62,771 nt of DNA from a virus. The notes under the pieces are model-generated. The model saw only the letters and a list, made by a program, of their open reading frames with translations, was not told where the DNA came from and did not search any database. This document shows, in pieces, positions 1 to 8,171 of the stretch. The translations under genes and the position numbers were made by a program. Where the stretch lies: positions 1 to 62,771 of IMG/VR virus record IMGVR_UViG_3300036980_000377; one strand, written 5' to 3'. The number at the start of each line of letters is the position of its first letter. Positions within the stretch are counted from its first letter, which is position 1.

Positions 1-81
1 CCCTGTAATTTCTATGATGAACCCAAAGGAGGACCTGAGGCGTCTGAGAATCCTCCGAGTGATCATCCTTATCGGAGATAA
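1..81 (+). CDS. C-terminal end of an upstream gene (partial)
   Basis: An open frame enters from the left edge and runs 26 codons to a TAA just before the next gene. The tail is rich in proline, glycine and acidic residues. The start lies outside the window, so no function can be given. It is called only because the frame is open and the next gene starts 3 bases after its stop. Confidence 0.35.
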   Translation, partial: PCNFYDEPKGGPEASENPPSDHPYRR

Positions 82-84
82 GCA

Positions 85-264
85 ATGACCGATATTTTTG
101 TACGCAGACTTAGTCTCGCCTTTATTATCATCCTCGCGCTTATCGGCTCCGTCTATTACCTGTATTCTGTTTTCTATTACATGCCGACTAAAGCGCAACA
201 ACAAGTTCGCCCCGAAATTGAAATCCACTTTGGTGGGCCTCCACTACAAGAAAAGGAAAAGTAA
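85..264 (+). CDS. Small single-pass membrane protein, 59 aa
   Basis: The protein has a short basic N-terminus, one hydrophobic segment at about residues 9-30 rich in Ile, Leu and Tyr, and a polar tail of about 28 residues. This predicts one membrane span with a soluble C-terminus. GGAG lies just upstream of the ATG, and the next gene starts one base after the stop. No family recognised. Confidence 0.55.
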   Translation: MTDIFVRRLSLAFIIILALIGSVYYLYSVFYYMPTKAQQQVRPEIEIHFGGPPLQEKEK

Positions 265-265
265 A

Positions 266-514
266 ATGGCAATGAAAGCTGAGATCATGGTGAACTTAGA
301 TAAGAAACTTTCTCTCAACTATAACTCTGTCGGAGTCTCCGCTTCTCTAAAAATAGTTAAAGAAGTGGATAGTACTGATCAACTCTCTGAGGAGCTCACT
401 ACCCTTAAAGTATTTCTCGAGGGTTGGATTGATCAACAAGTAGTCCTCTCTGCCCAGGGGCTTCCTCGACTCGCAAAGAACGCTAAAGCTGCGGCGGACG
501 ATATCCCATTATAA
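266..514 (+). CDS. Hypothetical protein, 82 aa
   Basis: A soluble, mixed-charge small protein starting MAMKAEIMVNLDKK. A longer in-frame start exists upstream, but it would cover the membrane-protein gene. The ATG at 266 has AAGGAAAAG just before it and is preferred. The C-terminus is alanine-rich. No family recognised. Confidence 0.55.
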   Translation: MAMKAEIMVNLDKKLSLNYNSVGVSASLKIVKEVDSTDQLSEELTTLKVFLEGWIDQQVVLSAQGLPRLAKNAKAAADDIPL

Positions 515-520
515 TCTAAT

Positions 521-913
521 ATGGGCTTATTTGACTACCTCACTTGTCATTACCCCCTCCCAGACGTAGATTTTAACTACGTGTTTAAAGAGCCGTTTCA
601 AACCAAGTCGTTTGATCCGTCAATGGAGCACTACACCCTTACTGTTGATGGTAGGATTATTCACCATAAAGTAAAGTATGAAACAGTTCCAGTTGAAGAA
701 CGGCCGCTCTTTGGTACTTCAAAATGGGATTCAAGTCCCCTCGCCAAGTTTATCGGAGCTTGCCGTTCAGTGCCTATTGGAGATGAGTACCTTGACTTAA
801 CCGATACAATACGATTTTATACTTCTATAGGTACGGAGTGGTTTCAATTCTCCGCAACATTTGTGGATGGTAAGTTGGTAGACTTACGTAGAGTGTATCA
901 TAGCTATACATAG
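521..913 (+). CDS. Hypothetical protein, 130 aa
   Basis: A soluble protein rich in Tyr, Phe and Asp with no membrane segment or recognised motif. The composition looks like a compact beta-rich domain. No good Shine-Dalgarno precedes the ATG, so translation may be coupled to the gene ending 7 bases upstream. Function unknown. Confidence 0.6.
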   Translation: MGLFDYLTCHYPLPDVDFNYVFKEPFQTKSFDPSMEHYTLTVDGRIIHHKVKYETVPVEERPLFGTSKWDSSPLAKFIGACRSVPIGDEYLDLTDTIRFYTSIGTEWFQFSATFVDGKLVDLRRVYHSYT

Positions 914-1014
914 TCGAACCTAAAAAATTTTTCTTTTTAAATGGCACTGATTTTTTTAGAGTTCCATTAAATTGGGAGTGGATATTAAATAGTTAATCTT
1001 TTATAATTAAACTA

Positions 1015-1042
1015 TGTCAAATTGTTTAGGTTAACCTATAAT
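1015..1042 (+). promoter_or_regulatory. Candidate sigma-70-like promoter before the sigma-factor gene
   Basis: In the 177-base AT-rich gap after 913, TGTCAA (1015-1020) and a perfect TATAAT (1037-1042) are 16 bases apart, about 50 bases upstream of the sigma gene. The -10 is good and the -35 is weak. Another AT-rich stretch with TATAAT lies near 1002. This is a motif match only. Confidence 0.3.
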
Positions 1043-1090
1043 CTGGGGGGAAGAAATGTCCGGGTGTAAAAACTTAGGGGGTAATATGAT

Positions 1091-1702
1091 TTGGAAAAAG
1101 AACGCGTGGATGACGAACGCACGGTTATCGAACACGCGCTTATACTTGACAATAAAGGATTTGTCTATTCAATGGCAAATAAGTACGCGTCAAGTGGAGT
1201 GCCATTCGGAGATTTAGTCAACGCAGGGATGTTAGGTCTTATTAAAGCTGCCAAGAAGTTCGATACTGAGCGGGAATCAAAATTCATTTCATTTGCTACT
1301 TCGTGGGTTCAACACGAAATGATTAAAGTTATCAGGGAGACTAGATTCCCCTGTCGCATTCCATTGAATCTTAATAAAGCGGTTAATAAAATAAGGAGAG
1401 GTGAGGGTGATGAAAGTTCAGCTGAGTTCGCCGCGATTATTCCTCTGCTTAAAACTACCACAGAAGAAGCTCCGGCTTCCAGTCATACTCATTCATTTGA
1501 AAAAGAAGTTATCGACAAGGTCTCAATCCAGCAAGCACTCGCAAAACTTGATGTCCGAACTCGTAATATGGTCACACTGTTTGCAGGGCTCAAAGAAGAT
1601 GCTCTTGGAATCTCTGAAATCGCAAGAGTGTTTAGTTTGTCTAAGCAGCGAGTACGGAGTTTAATCTGTGCGGGGTTAGCTCAACTAAAGGTCCATTTAT
1701 GA
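1091..1702 (+). CDS. Phage RNA polymerase sigma factor (sigma-70 family)
   Basis: This 203-aa protein should direct host RNA polymerase to phage promoters. Sigma region 2 spans about residues 25-90, with the typical pattern of an NAGMLGLIKAAKKFD-like helix, then F-x-S-F-A-T and a W-V segment for -10 melting. A linker follows, then region 4 near the C-terminus (about 150-203) with a helix-turn-helix ending S-K-Q-R-V-R. Region 1 is absent and region 3 is reduced, as in small alternative sigmas. TTG at 1091 is chosen as the start because a GGGGG tract lies 10 bases upstream and the nearby ATG is out of frame. The next gene overlaps its stop. Confidence 0.85.
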   Translation: MEKERVDDERTVIEHALILDNKGFVYSMANKYASSGVPFGDLVNAGMLGLIKAAKKFDTERESKFISFATSWVQHEMIKVIRETRFPCRIPLNLNKAVNKIRRGEGDESSAEFAAIIPLLKTTTEEAPASSHTHSFEKEVIDKVSIQQALAKLDVRTRNMVTLFAGLKEDALGISEIARVFSLSKQRVRSLICAGLAQLKVHL

Positions 1703-1857
1703 TTTTCTTTATTTTCCTTGCCTTATTAATGGGAGTCTGTGTTGGTGTTGATTTCAAGCACAGCCAATTCAAATTGCTCGCCGTGGATGCCCTTCTTTTT
1801 TCCGCTTGCATCAGTGCGGCGTTCCTTCTGAGAAAACGAAAGAGTATCAAATTGTAA
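1699..1857 (+). CDS. Small membrane protein, 52 aa
   Basis: It overlaps the sigma gene by ATGA. Two hydrophobic stretches (about residues 2-17 and 28-44) flank a short polar segment and are followed by a basic tail (RKRKSIK), predicting one or two membrane spans. It is translationally coupled to the sigma factor. No family recognised. Confidence 0.5.
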   Translation: MIFFIFLALLMGVCVGVDFKHSQFKLLAVDALLFSACISAAFLLRKRKSIKL

Positions 1858-1860
1858 GAT

Positions 1861-2121
1861 ATGACAACTCTCCCGATTGTTTATACAATTAAAGAGGTGG
1901 CCTGGATCTTTAGAATCTCAACACGTAGATTACGTCACCTCATTCGGGAGGGAGAAATAAAGTCGATCAGTATGGGAACTAGACATCAAGTCATTCCACG
2001 TAGTGAAGTTGAACGATATTTAGGGCAGGATTTAAGATTTGTGGATCTTACTGGGCTTGGTTTTGTCCAAAAACAAAAGCAACCTAATACATATAAACCA
2101 AAAGTCCGCTTTGTTAAATAA
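1861..2121 (+). CDS. Excisionase/MerR-like helix-turn-helix protein, 86 aa
   Basis: Residues 7-55 fit the HTH_17 (excisionase family) fold: a Y-T-I-K-E-V-A start, the helix-turn-helix I-S-T-R-R-L-R-H-L-I-R-E-G-E-I, then the wing I-P-R-S-E-V-E-R-Y-L. Such proteins bind DNA and usually act as excisionases or small regulators. No integrase is present in the window, so a regulatory role is more likely. The basic C-terminal 25 residues are unassigned. Confidence 0.75.
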   Translation: MTTLPIVYTIKEVAWIFRISTRRLRHLIREGEIKSISMGTRHQVIPRSEVERYLGQDLRFVDLTGLGFVQKQKQPNTYKPKVRFVK

Positions 2122-2133
2122 GGCATACGCGCT

Positions 2134-2682
2134 ATGAAAGAGCAAGAAATTTGGCAATTATACTGCGGCAGACATCCTGTAATAGATATTGGTTGTGGTT
2201 GGGATATTTTATTTAACTTTGAGTATGTTAGATTTGATATCGCAGTTCAAATTCTGGGACAGAAAACAACTGTTAATCATTTTGGGGATTTCCACGACAT
2301 GTCTGACTTCTCCGATGAAACTTTTGCATTTATAAACGCGGATCAAGTTATTGAACACGCGGAGTTTCCAAGAGTGGCGTTAAAAGAGTGGATTAGAATT
2401 TTACAGGTTGGTGGAATTCTACATTTATGTTGGCCACATTTAGATGTTTGGGATAGACAACGAATTGAGGACGCCAGAGACGCAGTGAGGCGTGGCGACA
2501 TGCAAGCGTACTACGCTTTAGGCGGAATCGATAACTGGATATCAGTGGGTCAACATGGGGAGAAGTTACTCGACGTACATTGGAATAAAATAAGTATGGA
2601 AGAAATGAAATTGATGCTACCTCCAAATGTAGTTATCCTCGCAGAATACCCGGGGATGTCATTAATATTGAAAAAGGTGTAA
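2134..2682 (+). CDS. Class I SAM-dependent methyltransferase, 182 aa
   Basis: Motif I is V-I-D-I-G-C-G-W-D near residues 17-25, and D-Q-V-I-E-H-A fits the post-motif region of the Methyltransf_11 group. L-Q-V-G-G-I-L-H-L-C-W-P matches the motif around strand 5. The substrate is not evident. The protein is shorter than most complete class I enzymes, so it may be a minimal domain. A cysteine-rich gene starts directly after the stop. Confidence 0.7.
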   Translation: MKEQEIWQLYCGRHPVIDIGCGWDILFNFEYVRFDIAVQILGQKTTVNHFGDFHDMSDFSDETFAFINADQVIEHAEFPRVALKEWIRILQVGGILHLCWPHLDVWDRQRIEDARDAVRRGDMQAYYALGGIDNWISVGQHGEKLLDVHWNKISMEEMKLMLPPNVVILAEYPGMSLILKKV

Positions 2683-2940
2683 GTGATTCGTGGAATAAAA
2701 AATTGCACTAAGTGTAAACGAGACAAGATTGAATGCTTATCCCAGCCATTTGAGAATTGCAATTACTGGCTTTATTATAAGGGACACCCAATTTCAATTC
2801 ACCACCTGGATGGGAATACTTGGTATATTTACTGCCTACAGGAGAAAATTCTCTACACTAAATACTCTGGGGATGGGTCCCGTTATTCCTACTTTGTTCT
2901 CTACAATTGCTATGCTGAAGACTATCCTTTTGCGGTGTGA
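2683..2940 (+). CDS. Cysteine-rich small protein, zinc-ribbon family member (N-terminal signature)
   Basis: The 85-aa protein begins at GTG immediately after the previous stop. Near the N-terminus it has C-T-K-C-K-R-D-K-I-E-C-L, the C-x2-C-x6-C-L signature seen in many small proteins of this window. The rest is Tyr-rich and ends Y-P-F-A-V. It is clearly paralogous to the next gene. It is inferred to bind one zinc; function unknown. Confidence 0.65.
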   Translation: MIRGIKNCTKCKRDKIECLSQPFENCNYWLYYKGHPISIHHLDGNTWYIYCLQEKILYTKYSGDGSRYSYFVLYNCYAEDYPFAV

Positions 2941-3234
2941 ATGCTCCCAAGATCTTGCAGTGTAAAGAGTTGTACCAAATGTAGGAAAGATCCAATAGAC
3001 TGCATTGTAGAGAACAAAGCGTGCGAAGCTGATCTATTCTACAACTCCGGGCAACTCGCCTTCCACTATTTTTGGAGTAATGGGAAACACAAGGTTTATG
3101 TGGTTTACTTTCATCAACGGAAGATCGAGTATTGTCTATTTGTGGATGGCAAAAAAGTAAACGCTGATGGAACTACCTTGCTTGACACTTGTAGTTATGA
3201 AAGTTACACCTCGAAATACCCTTTTATAGAGTAG
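2941..3234 (+). CDS. Cysteine-rich small protein, paralogue of the preceding gene
   Basis: The 97-aa protein starts at ATG directly after the upstream stop. It shares S-C-T-K-C-R-K-D-P-I-D-C-I near the N-terminus, an aromatic middle, and the Y-x-S-K-Y-P-F ending with its neighbour, so the pair arose by tandem duplication. Zinc binding is inferred from the cysteines. Confidence 0.65.
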   Translation: MLPRSCSVKSCTKCRKDPIDCIVENKACEADLFYNSGQLAFHYFWSNGKHKVYVVYFHQRKIEYCLFVDGKKVNADGTTLLDTCSYESYTSKYPFIE

Positions 3235-3244
3235 ATGTATAGAT

Positions 3245-4621
3245 ATGAAAATACACGTTACAAACTCGTGGTGCAAAGTCGACTTAGAGGGGCGCCCAGT
3301 TCCCCCAGAAATTTTAAAAGTCTTATCTTATGTTGACAAACAACAATCATTCCAATCATATAGATGGACTGGGCGATATGAACCTGTGGTTAAATGTTTG
3401 TATAATAAACGTAACAACTCGTTCCCAACTGGACTCCTACCACTCGTGGTCGCATTACAGGGGAGGAATTTGGAGTTGGAAATTATCGATGAACGCGTAC
3501 ATCCTGACATTGACTGGCAACCTATTCCGCCTGAGATAGCTGATTATGGGGAAGGTCATCAAAAAGTTGCTCTCGATGCAATGCGGGATAATTGTCGTGG
3601 GACCATTGAAGGGATCACAGCGATGGGTAAGACCTTCGTTGAAGCAGGCTTTGCTACAATGTTCCCCGGGAACGTTCTTATTCTTTCCCATCGCAGAGAA
3701 ATTTTCGACAATATCGTCGGACGATGCAGCGACCATTGTCCATCTTCTGACATCGGGATTATCAGTGCGGGTAAAGTACACCCAGCAAGAGTTACATGTG
3801 CCATGGTGGGAACGCTTAGCTCTAGGGTTAAGAGCCTCGGAAGTTATCTAAAGCAAGTAGATGCAATACTCATTGATGAAGCCCATCATTGTTCTATCAA
3901 ATCTCAGTACTTCCCTATCATCCAGTCTTGCGGCGAAGCTTATTACCGTTTCGGTCTCACGGCCACCCCTTGGAGAGAGGGCGGCGATACGATTGGAGTA
4001 TTTGCGGGAACTGGGCCCATCATATATTCTTATGATTATCATCAAGCCGTCGCTGAGGGGGTCGTGGTTCCGCTTGAAGTCTTCATCGCTTCGATCTCGA
4101 CGAGCTTAAAGTTACCAATACTACATGACTTCCACGATGTATATGAAATTGGAATAGTGAAGAATGATGAAAGAAACTCCAAAATCGTTAAGATTGCGAA
4201 GCATCTACACGACAAGGGAGAAAACGTTCTTATCTTGGTTTGGAGACTCGATCATGGGAAGAGGATTAGTCAAATGCTCCATGATACTCCACACGAGTTC
4301 GTTCATGGATCATCTGCTAATCGAGCTTCAGCGAAAGAAGATTTTGAGAGTGGAGAATTACCAATACTGGTCGCTTCGGCCATTTATGACGAGGGAGTTA
4401 ACATCGAAAGAATCCAAAATGTTATTATCGCTGCGGGTTATAAAAGTGAACGACTTTTGGTACAGAGGACTGGACGAGGAATGAGACCATTTGAAGGTAA
4501 AGAGAAATGTAGGATCTTTGACTTCATGGATGTCTCTCATGCAATGTTAGAAAAGCATTCGAGAGCGCGTCTAAAATATTATAAGAAACAAAAATTTATG
4601 GTACGGACTTTGGAGGTTTGA
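3245..4621 (+). CDS. Superfamily II DNA helicase, UvsW-like
   Basis: A 458-aa ATP-dependent helicase with two RecA-like lobes. Motif I is G-I-T-A-M-G-K-T (residues 123-130), motif II D-E-A-H (211-214), motif III T-A-T-P (239-242), and motif VI Q-R-T-G-R-G-M-R-P near residue 420. The order and the roughly 100-residue N-terminal domain before motif I resemble T4 UvsW and related phage proteins, which unwind or remodel recombination and replication intermediates. RecA and SbcCD homologues elsewhere in the window fit that role. Confidence 0.85.
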   Translation: MKIHVTNSWCKVDLEGRPVPPEILKVLSYVDKQQSFQSYRWTGRYEPVVKCLYNKRNNSFPTGLLPLVVALQGRNLELEIIDERVHPDIDWQPIPPEIADYGEGHQKVALDAMRDNCRGTIEGITAMGKTFVEAGFATMFPGNVLILSHRREIFDNIVGRCSDHCPSSDIGIISAGKVHPARVTCAMVGTLSSRVKSLGSYLKQVDAILIDEAHHCSIKSQYFPIIQSCGEAYYRFGLTATPWREGGDTIGVFAGTGPIIYSYDYHQAVAEGVVVPLEVFIASISTSLKLPILHDFHDVYEIGIVKNDERNSKIVKIAKHLHDKGENVLILVWRLDHGKRISQMLHDTPHEFVHGSSANRASAKEDFESGELPILVASAIYDEGVNIERIQNVIIAAGYKSERLLVQRTGRGMRPFEGKEKCRIFDFMDVSHAMLEKHSRARLKYYKKQKFMVRTLEV

Positions 4622-4797
4622 TGACTATGGACAAGATTAAAGATAAGATCGTGGAAGAGTTAGATGATATCCGGGATAGTGGAGATCATTTTAGTCCGCG
4701 GGGGTGGATTAAAGTTACCGCGGATATTGATAAACGAAGGACTGAAATAGGAGAGGAGCTGGAGTTCGACAAAGATGATGGAACTGACACAAATTAA
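4621..4797 (+). CDS. Small acidic protein, 58 aa
   Basis: It starts at ATG overlapping the helicase TGA by one base, so it is translationally coupled. It is highly charged (many Asp, Glu, Lys) with no cysteines or hydrophobic span. No family recognised. Confidence 0.5.
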   Translation: MTMDKIKDKIVEELDDIRDSGDHFSPRGWIKVTADIDKRRTEIGEELEFDKDDGTDTN

Positions 4798-4975
4798 TAT
4801 ATGTGGAAACTGCAATCACACCAATTTATACTCTACTTCACACTGGACTAATAATTGTTCTGTTTGTGGTCATCCTCTTATTGGCGTCGAAGATCAGGAT
4901 GTTGACCGCACAAGAAGAGCACTTGAAGACTTTATGGAGAAAATCCGAGGAGGGTTGGAGACTGTTGAAACATAA
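4775..4975 (+). CDS. Zinc-ribbon-like small protein, 66 aa
   Basis: Two cysteine pairs, C-G-N-C (residue 10 on) and C-S-V-C-G (about residue 29), are spaced as in a rubredoxin-type zinc ribbon. An acidic helix follows. Two ATG codons are in tandem; the first overlaps the previous gene by 23 bases. It lacks the C-x2-C-x5-C-L signature of the main expanded family. Confidence 0.55.
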   Translation: MMELTQINICGNCNHTNLYSTSHWTNNCSVCGHPLIGVEDQDVDRTRRALEDFMEKIRGGLETVET

Positions 4976-4989
4976 AAAGGAGAAACACG

Positions 4990-5196
4990 TTGGGAGAAGT
5001 AATTCACATCCACCTAGGCCCAGATCCTGACTTCTTCGATGAAGATTGTGAAGAGCGAATGCTTCTGACCCGTGACTATATTATTACAATACGTGTCGAA
5101 CATCAGAGAAGAAATCAAAGTCAACCATCAAAGACGCAATTAACGGATGAATTGGAAAAAATAGTGGGGAGGTTTTTGGGGACATCCTGCAGATGA
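4990..5196 (+). CDS. Hypothetical protein, 68 aa
   Basis: A TTG start preceded by AAAGGAGAAA gives a soluble acidic protein rich in Asp and Glu near the N-terminus. No motif recognised. It lies between the zinc-ribbon gene and the phosphoesterase. Confidence 0.5.
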   Translation: MGEVIHIHLGPDPDFFDEDCEERMLLTRDYIITIRVEHQRRNQSQPSKTQLTDELEKIVGRFLGTSCR

Positions 5197-5209
5197 GAGG
5201 TTATTACTC

Positions 5210-6229
5210 GTGCCCCCAAAATACGACGATCAAGTTTTACTCGAACGCTTTGCTGAAATTGTTAAACAACATAAGGTAACGGACTCTGGTGAATATGATT
5301 CCCTCAAAGTGGACAAGCCGACCCGTACTACTTTACGTAAACGCTTTGGATCCTGGAGAGCTTCCCTTGAAGCAGCTGGCGTACATCTTGGTGGAGGTAA
5401 AGTGGCACTCCCCAACTATGAGGAGGCTCCTGAGCCTCAGCCGGAAGAGCACCCAGAAGTTTGTATACTGAGGAAACAAGTTGAGGAGCTTACTCGACAT
5501 ATTCAAACTCCAAAACTCCATCTTGATGGAATAGTACAAACATTCGGAATTGTCTCTGACACTCACTTCGGAAGCATTTTCGCTGATCACGCTCTATTGG
5601 ATTTCGCTTATGACGTTTTTGAATCTGCTGGCGTTAAGACCGTCTTCCACGCAGGTGATCTGCTTGACGGCGAGAAGATGTACAGAGGGCATGAGTACGA
5701 AGTCGCTGTTACGGGTGCCGATGCTCAAGTTGATCTCTGTATCGAGAGATACCCTAAGCGGGATGGAATTACCACTTACTTCATTGATGGTAACCATGAT
5801 AGATCTTTTTGGAAGCGAGCTGGGCTTAACACTGGTATTAAAATTGCGGCGCGGCGTGAAGATCTCATCAACATCGGCTACATGGAGGCGGACGTCGTTA
5901 TTGGCGAAGGCGATTGTAAAGCCACAATAAGATTATTCCACGGTGAAGACGGTTCAGCGTATGCAATTTCGTATAAGCCACAGCGGTATATTTCTGAGCT
6001 CGCTTCCGGGACAAAGCCTGATATCCTCATTATGGGTCACTACCACAAAGCAGAGCAGTTGTTTTATCGAGGAGTTACCGCCTTCCAAGCTGGATGCACG
6101 CAAAGGCAGACGCCTTTTATGCGCGGAAGACGCCTTGCGGCCGCAGTTGGTTTCTGGCTTATCAAAGTCACTGTCGGACCTAGAAGAATTGTTAAAATCA
6201 GGTCGGAGTTCTATCCCGTGAGAAGTTAG
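5210..6229 (+). CDS. Homing-endonuclease-associated repeat fused to a calcineurin-like metallophosphoesterase
   Basis: The GTG start follows GAGAGG. Residues about 5-60 match the homing-endonuclease-associated DNA-binding repeat (T-x-L-R-K-R-F-G-S-W-x-x-S-L-E-A-A-G). A linker rich in Pro and Glu leads to a metallophosphoesterase domain from about residue 110: D-T-H (117-119), G-D-L-L-D-G (149-154), a G-N-H-D motif, and G-H-Y-H-K near residue 275. These provide the two-metal site. The likely activity is hydrolysis of a phosphodiester or phosphomonoester, possibly nucleic acid because of the fused repeat. The substrate is an inference. Confidence 0.8.
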   Translation: MPPKYDDQVLLERFAEIVKQHKVTDSGEYDSLKVDKPTRTTLRKRFGSWRASLEAAGVHLGGGKVALPNYEEAPEPQPEEHPEVCILRKQVEELTRHIQTPKLHLDGIVQTFGIVSDTHFGSIFADHALLDFAYDVFESAGVKTVFHAGDLLDGEKMYRGHEYEVAVTGADAQVDLCIERYPKRDGITTYFIDGNHDRSFWKRAGLNTGIKIAARREDLINIGYMEADVVIGEGDCKATIRLFHGEDGSAYAISYKPQRYISELASGTKPDILIMGHYHKAEQLFYRGVTAFQAGCTQRQTPFMRGRRLAAAVGFWLIKVTVGPRRIVKIRSEFYPVRS

Positions 6230-6363
6230 TGTTCTTTATCTGGAAGCCGTGGGGTGTATACCTTTTTGGTGAAGTAGTTTTCTATAATGAGTTTAAATCC
6301 GGGTTATACTTTTCAATGACCTATACTCCGGGTGATATTTGGTTTGTTCGGGGCTTCTTGTAA
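6229..6363 (+). CDS. Small aromatic-rich protein, 44 aa
   Basis: GTG overlaps the upstream TAG by one base, and the TAA abuts the next ATG, so the frame exactly fills the gap. It is rich in Phe, Tyr, Trp and Gly and has no cysteines. It is called mainly on the tight coupling. Function unknown. Confidence 0.45.
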   Translation: MFFIWKPWGVYLFGEVVFYNEFKSGLYFSMTYTPGDIWFVRGFL

Positions 6364-6699
6364 ATGAATTGGAAGTTCATATCAGTTAGGGTTACATGTC
6401 CGGAATGCAAAGTTGGTTACGATGTAAGTTTTTGGATGAAAGGATTAATGCCGTGCCTTTCATTTATTTGTAAAGCATGCAGGGGTAGGTATAAACTAAT
6501 ACCCCCCAAGATCGAAGAGAAAGTTTGTGTGATGTGTGAGAGGAGGATTGACTGTCTGGTCGACCCTCCTTTTATTGTTGAACGGTTTCGTGTCAACAAC
6601 GAGCATCTCGAGATTTGGAAGTACGACCCTGAATGTATTGATGGAGAGGAAGGAATGAGAGATTGCCACATCGATGATATATTAATCAATGATCAGTGA
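6364..6699 (+). CDS. Three-knuckle zinc-ribbon protein (expanded family)
   Basis: In 111 aa the layout typical of the family is clear: C-P-E-C at about residue 12, C-K-A-C after a 20-residue spacer, the segment Y-K-L-I-P-P, then C-V-M-C-E-R-R-I-D-C-L. These seven cysteines could hold one four-Cys zinc plus a second site. An acidic tail of about 40 residues follows. It is the first of a run of such genes reaching to 10.0 kb. The role is unknown; DNA, RNA or protein binding are all possible. Confidence 0.7.
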   Translation: MNWKFISVRVTCPECKVGYDVSFWMKGLMPCLSFICKACRGRYKLIPPKIEEKVCVMCERRIDCLVDPPFIVERFRVNNEHLEIWKYDPECIDGEEGMRDCHIDDILINDQ

Positions 6700-7078
6700 T
6701 ACTCGACTAATACTAGTTGGACATGCTATGCTTACCAGACCAAACATACAAAATACTTTCATTTATAAAAGAGAGTTCAATTCTCCATCTATTCCCCCCG
6801 TCTCTATCACTACACCGGGCACTAAAGAATGGAGACCACACTTATACCAACTTAAACTTATATGCCCCTTTTGTGGAAAAACTGGATACTCGCAATGGAA
6901 TATTGTCAGATTAGACGTCATGTTAAATTTTCCTTTATGCTGGACAGAAGAATGTTGCTACTGCAAAGAATCCTTCTTTATAAATAACGGCGTCGTTGAT
7001 GCCTGCGTTCTTTGTAGGCATCAACTCGATTGTCTAGAAAGACCCTTGGGAACATTGGAACTACTGCAGAATTATTAA
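6689..7078 (+). CDS. Zinc-ribbon protein of the expanded family, 129 aa
   Basis: It overlaps the previous gene by 11 bases. After a 55-residue unique N-terminus come C-P-F-C-G, a paired E-E-C-C-Y-C, and the signature C-V-L-C-R-H-Q-L-D-C-L. The cysteine order matches the upstream paralogue while the N-terminus differs, suggesting a conserved metal core on variable heads. Confidence 0.7.
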   Translation: MISDTRLILVGHAMLTRPNIQNTFIYKREFNSPSIPPVSITTPGTKEWRPHLYQLKLICPFCGKTGYSQWNIVRLDVMLNFPLCWTEECCYCKESFFINNGVVDACVLCRHQLDCLERPLGTLELLQNY

Positions 7079-7177
7079 AGCGTCCGATTGAATTTTAAGA
7101 AAGACCCTCAACTACTTCTAAGCATTTTAAAGATGCTTTAAGTTTTGACACTTTACATTTGAAGGAAAACCGGAATC

Positions 7178-7429
7178 ATGGACCCAGATTCTCTACCTAC
7201 TGAAAATGATTTTTGCACTTGGATATGCCCCCATTGTGAATCTGTTTGGTCCTATGGTAGAAATAAGACTAAAGCTTGCGAGCATTATCTCTGTGTGTGT
7301 TGTGAAGGAGTTGAGTGCTATACAAAATGGAGAGTTTGGGGTAAACGAAGTGTTACCCCTAAAACGAAAATTCCAATGATCTATGCCACTTTGACTAAAA
7401 CTGACGAGTCTTATAAGACCCAAGACTAA
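7178..7429 (+). CDS. Divergent zinc-ribbon protein, 83 aa
   Basis: GAAGGAAA precedes the ATG. It carries C-P-H-C then a compressed C-V-C-C-E-G-V-E-C-Y, apparently a shortened form of the family signature, with a basic C-terminal half. The 99-base gap upstream holds a small AAGCAT/ATGCTT inverted repeat and nothing else I can call. Confidence 0.6.
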   Translation: MDPDSLPTENDFCTWICPHCESVWSYGRNKTKACEHYLCVCCEGVECYTKWRVWGKRSVTPKTKIPMIYATLTKTDESYKTQD

Positions 7430-7431
7430 AA

Positions 7432-7779
7432 TTGTCTGACGAAATTTTCAGTGTTGGCCATAATCGTGGAAAACGTATTATTGAATTTTATATTTGTCCT
7501 AAGTGTGGGTCGGCCACTTACGACCTTTATACTTTAAAAGCATCCTTCGACTCCTATTGTTGTAAGTCTCAATGCCGTAGATGCGGTAAGCTGACCTTCT
7601 CTGTAGATTCCAGTCAAAGATGCGAAGATTGTTCCAAGCTCCTTGAATGTCTTTATGAAGATCGACCCCTCGCTGATTTATTTGCAATGTCACTACGTGA
7701 TCTTCGTGACTACGAAGTGCGCGAAATTTTGGTCGAACTCGACGAGCAGTTAAAAAGGTTCAAAGATGGCAACTGGTAA
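7432..7779 (+). CDS. Zinc-ribbon protein of the expanded family, 115 aa
   Basis: A TTG start two bases after the upstream stop gives an N-terminus MSDEIF. Cysteines: C-P-K-C-G, C-R-R-C-G, then C-E-D-C-S-K-L-L-E-C-L. The charged helical tail of about 40 residues has no equivalent in most siblings. Zinc binding is inferred. Confidence 0.65.
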   Translation: MSDEIFSVGHNRGKRIIEFYICPKCGSATYDLYTLKASFDSYCCKSQCRRCGKLTFSVDSSQRCEDCSKLLECLYEDRPLADLFAMSLRDLRDYEVREILVELDEQLKRFKDGNW

Positions 7780-8170
7780 AAAGTTATACAGCGTGGAAAC
7801 GAGCCACCAAGCTAATAATTGGTTTAACTTTAAAGCTTCTTCTCCGGCCGAAATTCCTGTGAAGCTTCAACAAATTAAAAAGGCATTAAGGAAGATCGGA
7901 GTTATAATAGCCAATGAAGATGATATGGATATCTTTAAAGAAGTCCCGCTCCATAAGAACAGAGAAGTTTATATAAAAGCGGTCTGTCCTTTCTGCGCTG
8001 ATTGGGTTTGGGAGGATTTAGAGGATTTTAAGTTAAAGAGGTGTTGGGTAGATTGCCCGAAGTGTGGCGAAGACTTTCTCATATTCCCAATGAAAGAATT
8101 ACTGGAGATGGGGGTTGGATGCGGGACTTGCGACCAGAGAGTGGACTGCTTGTCTGTCCCTAGTGAGTAA
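7766..8170 (+). CDS. Zinc-ribbon protein of the expanded family, 134 aa
   Basis: It overlaps the preceding gene by 14 bases. A 70-residue lysine-rich N-terminal region precedes C-P-F-C, C-P-K-C-G and the C-terminal signature C-G-T-C-D-Q-R-V-D-C-L. The signature is almost at the C-terminus, a common position in the family. Confidence 0.7.
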   Translation: MATGKKLYSVETSHQANNWFNFKASSPAEIPVKLQQIKKALRKIGVIIANEDDMDIFKEVPLHKNREVYIKAVCPFCADWVWEDLEDFKLKRCWVDCPKCGEDFLIFPMKELLEMGVGCGTCDQRVDCLSVPSE

Positions 8171-8171
8171 A

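Noticed and set aside
1861-2121. Excisionase as evidence for a temperate phage
   Set aside because: No integrase, attachment site or lysogeny repressor is seen. The HTH fold is shared by many regulators.
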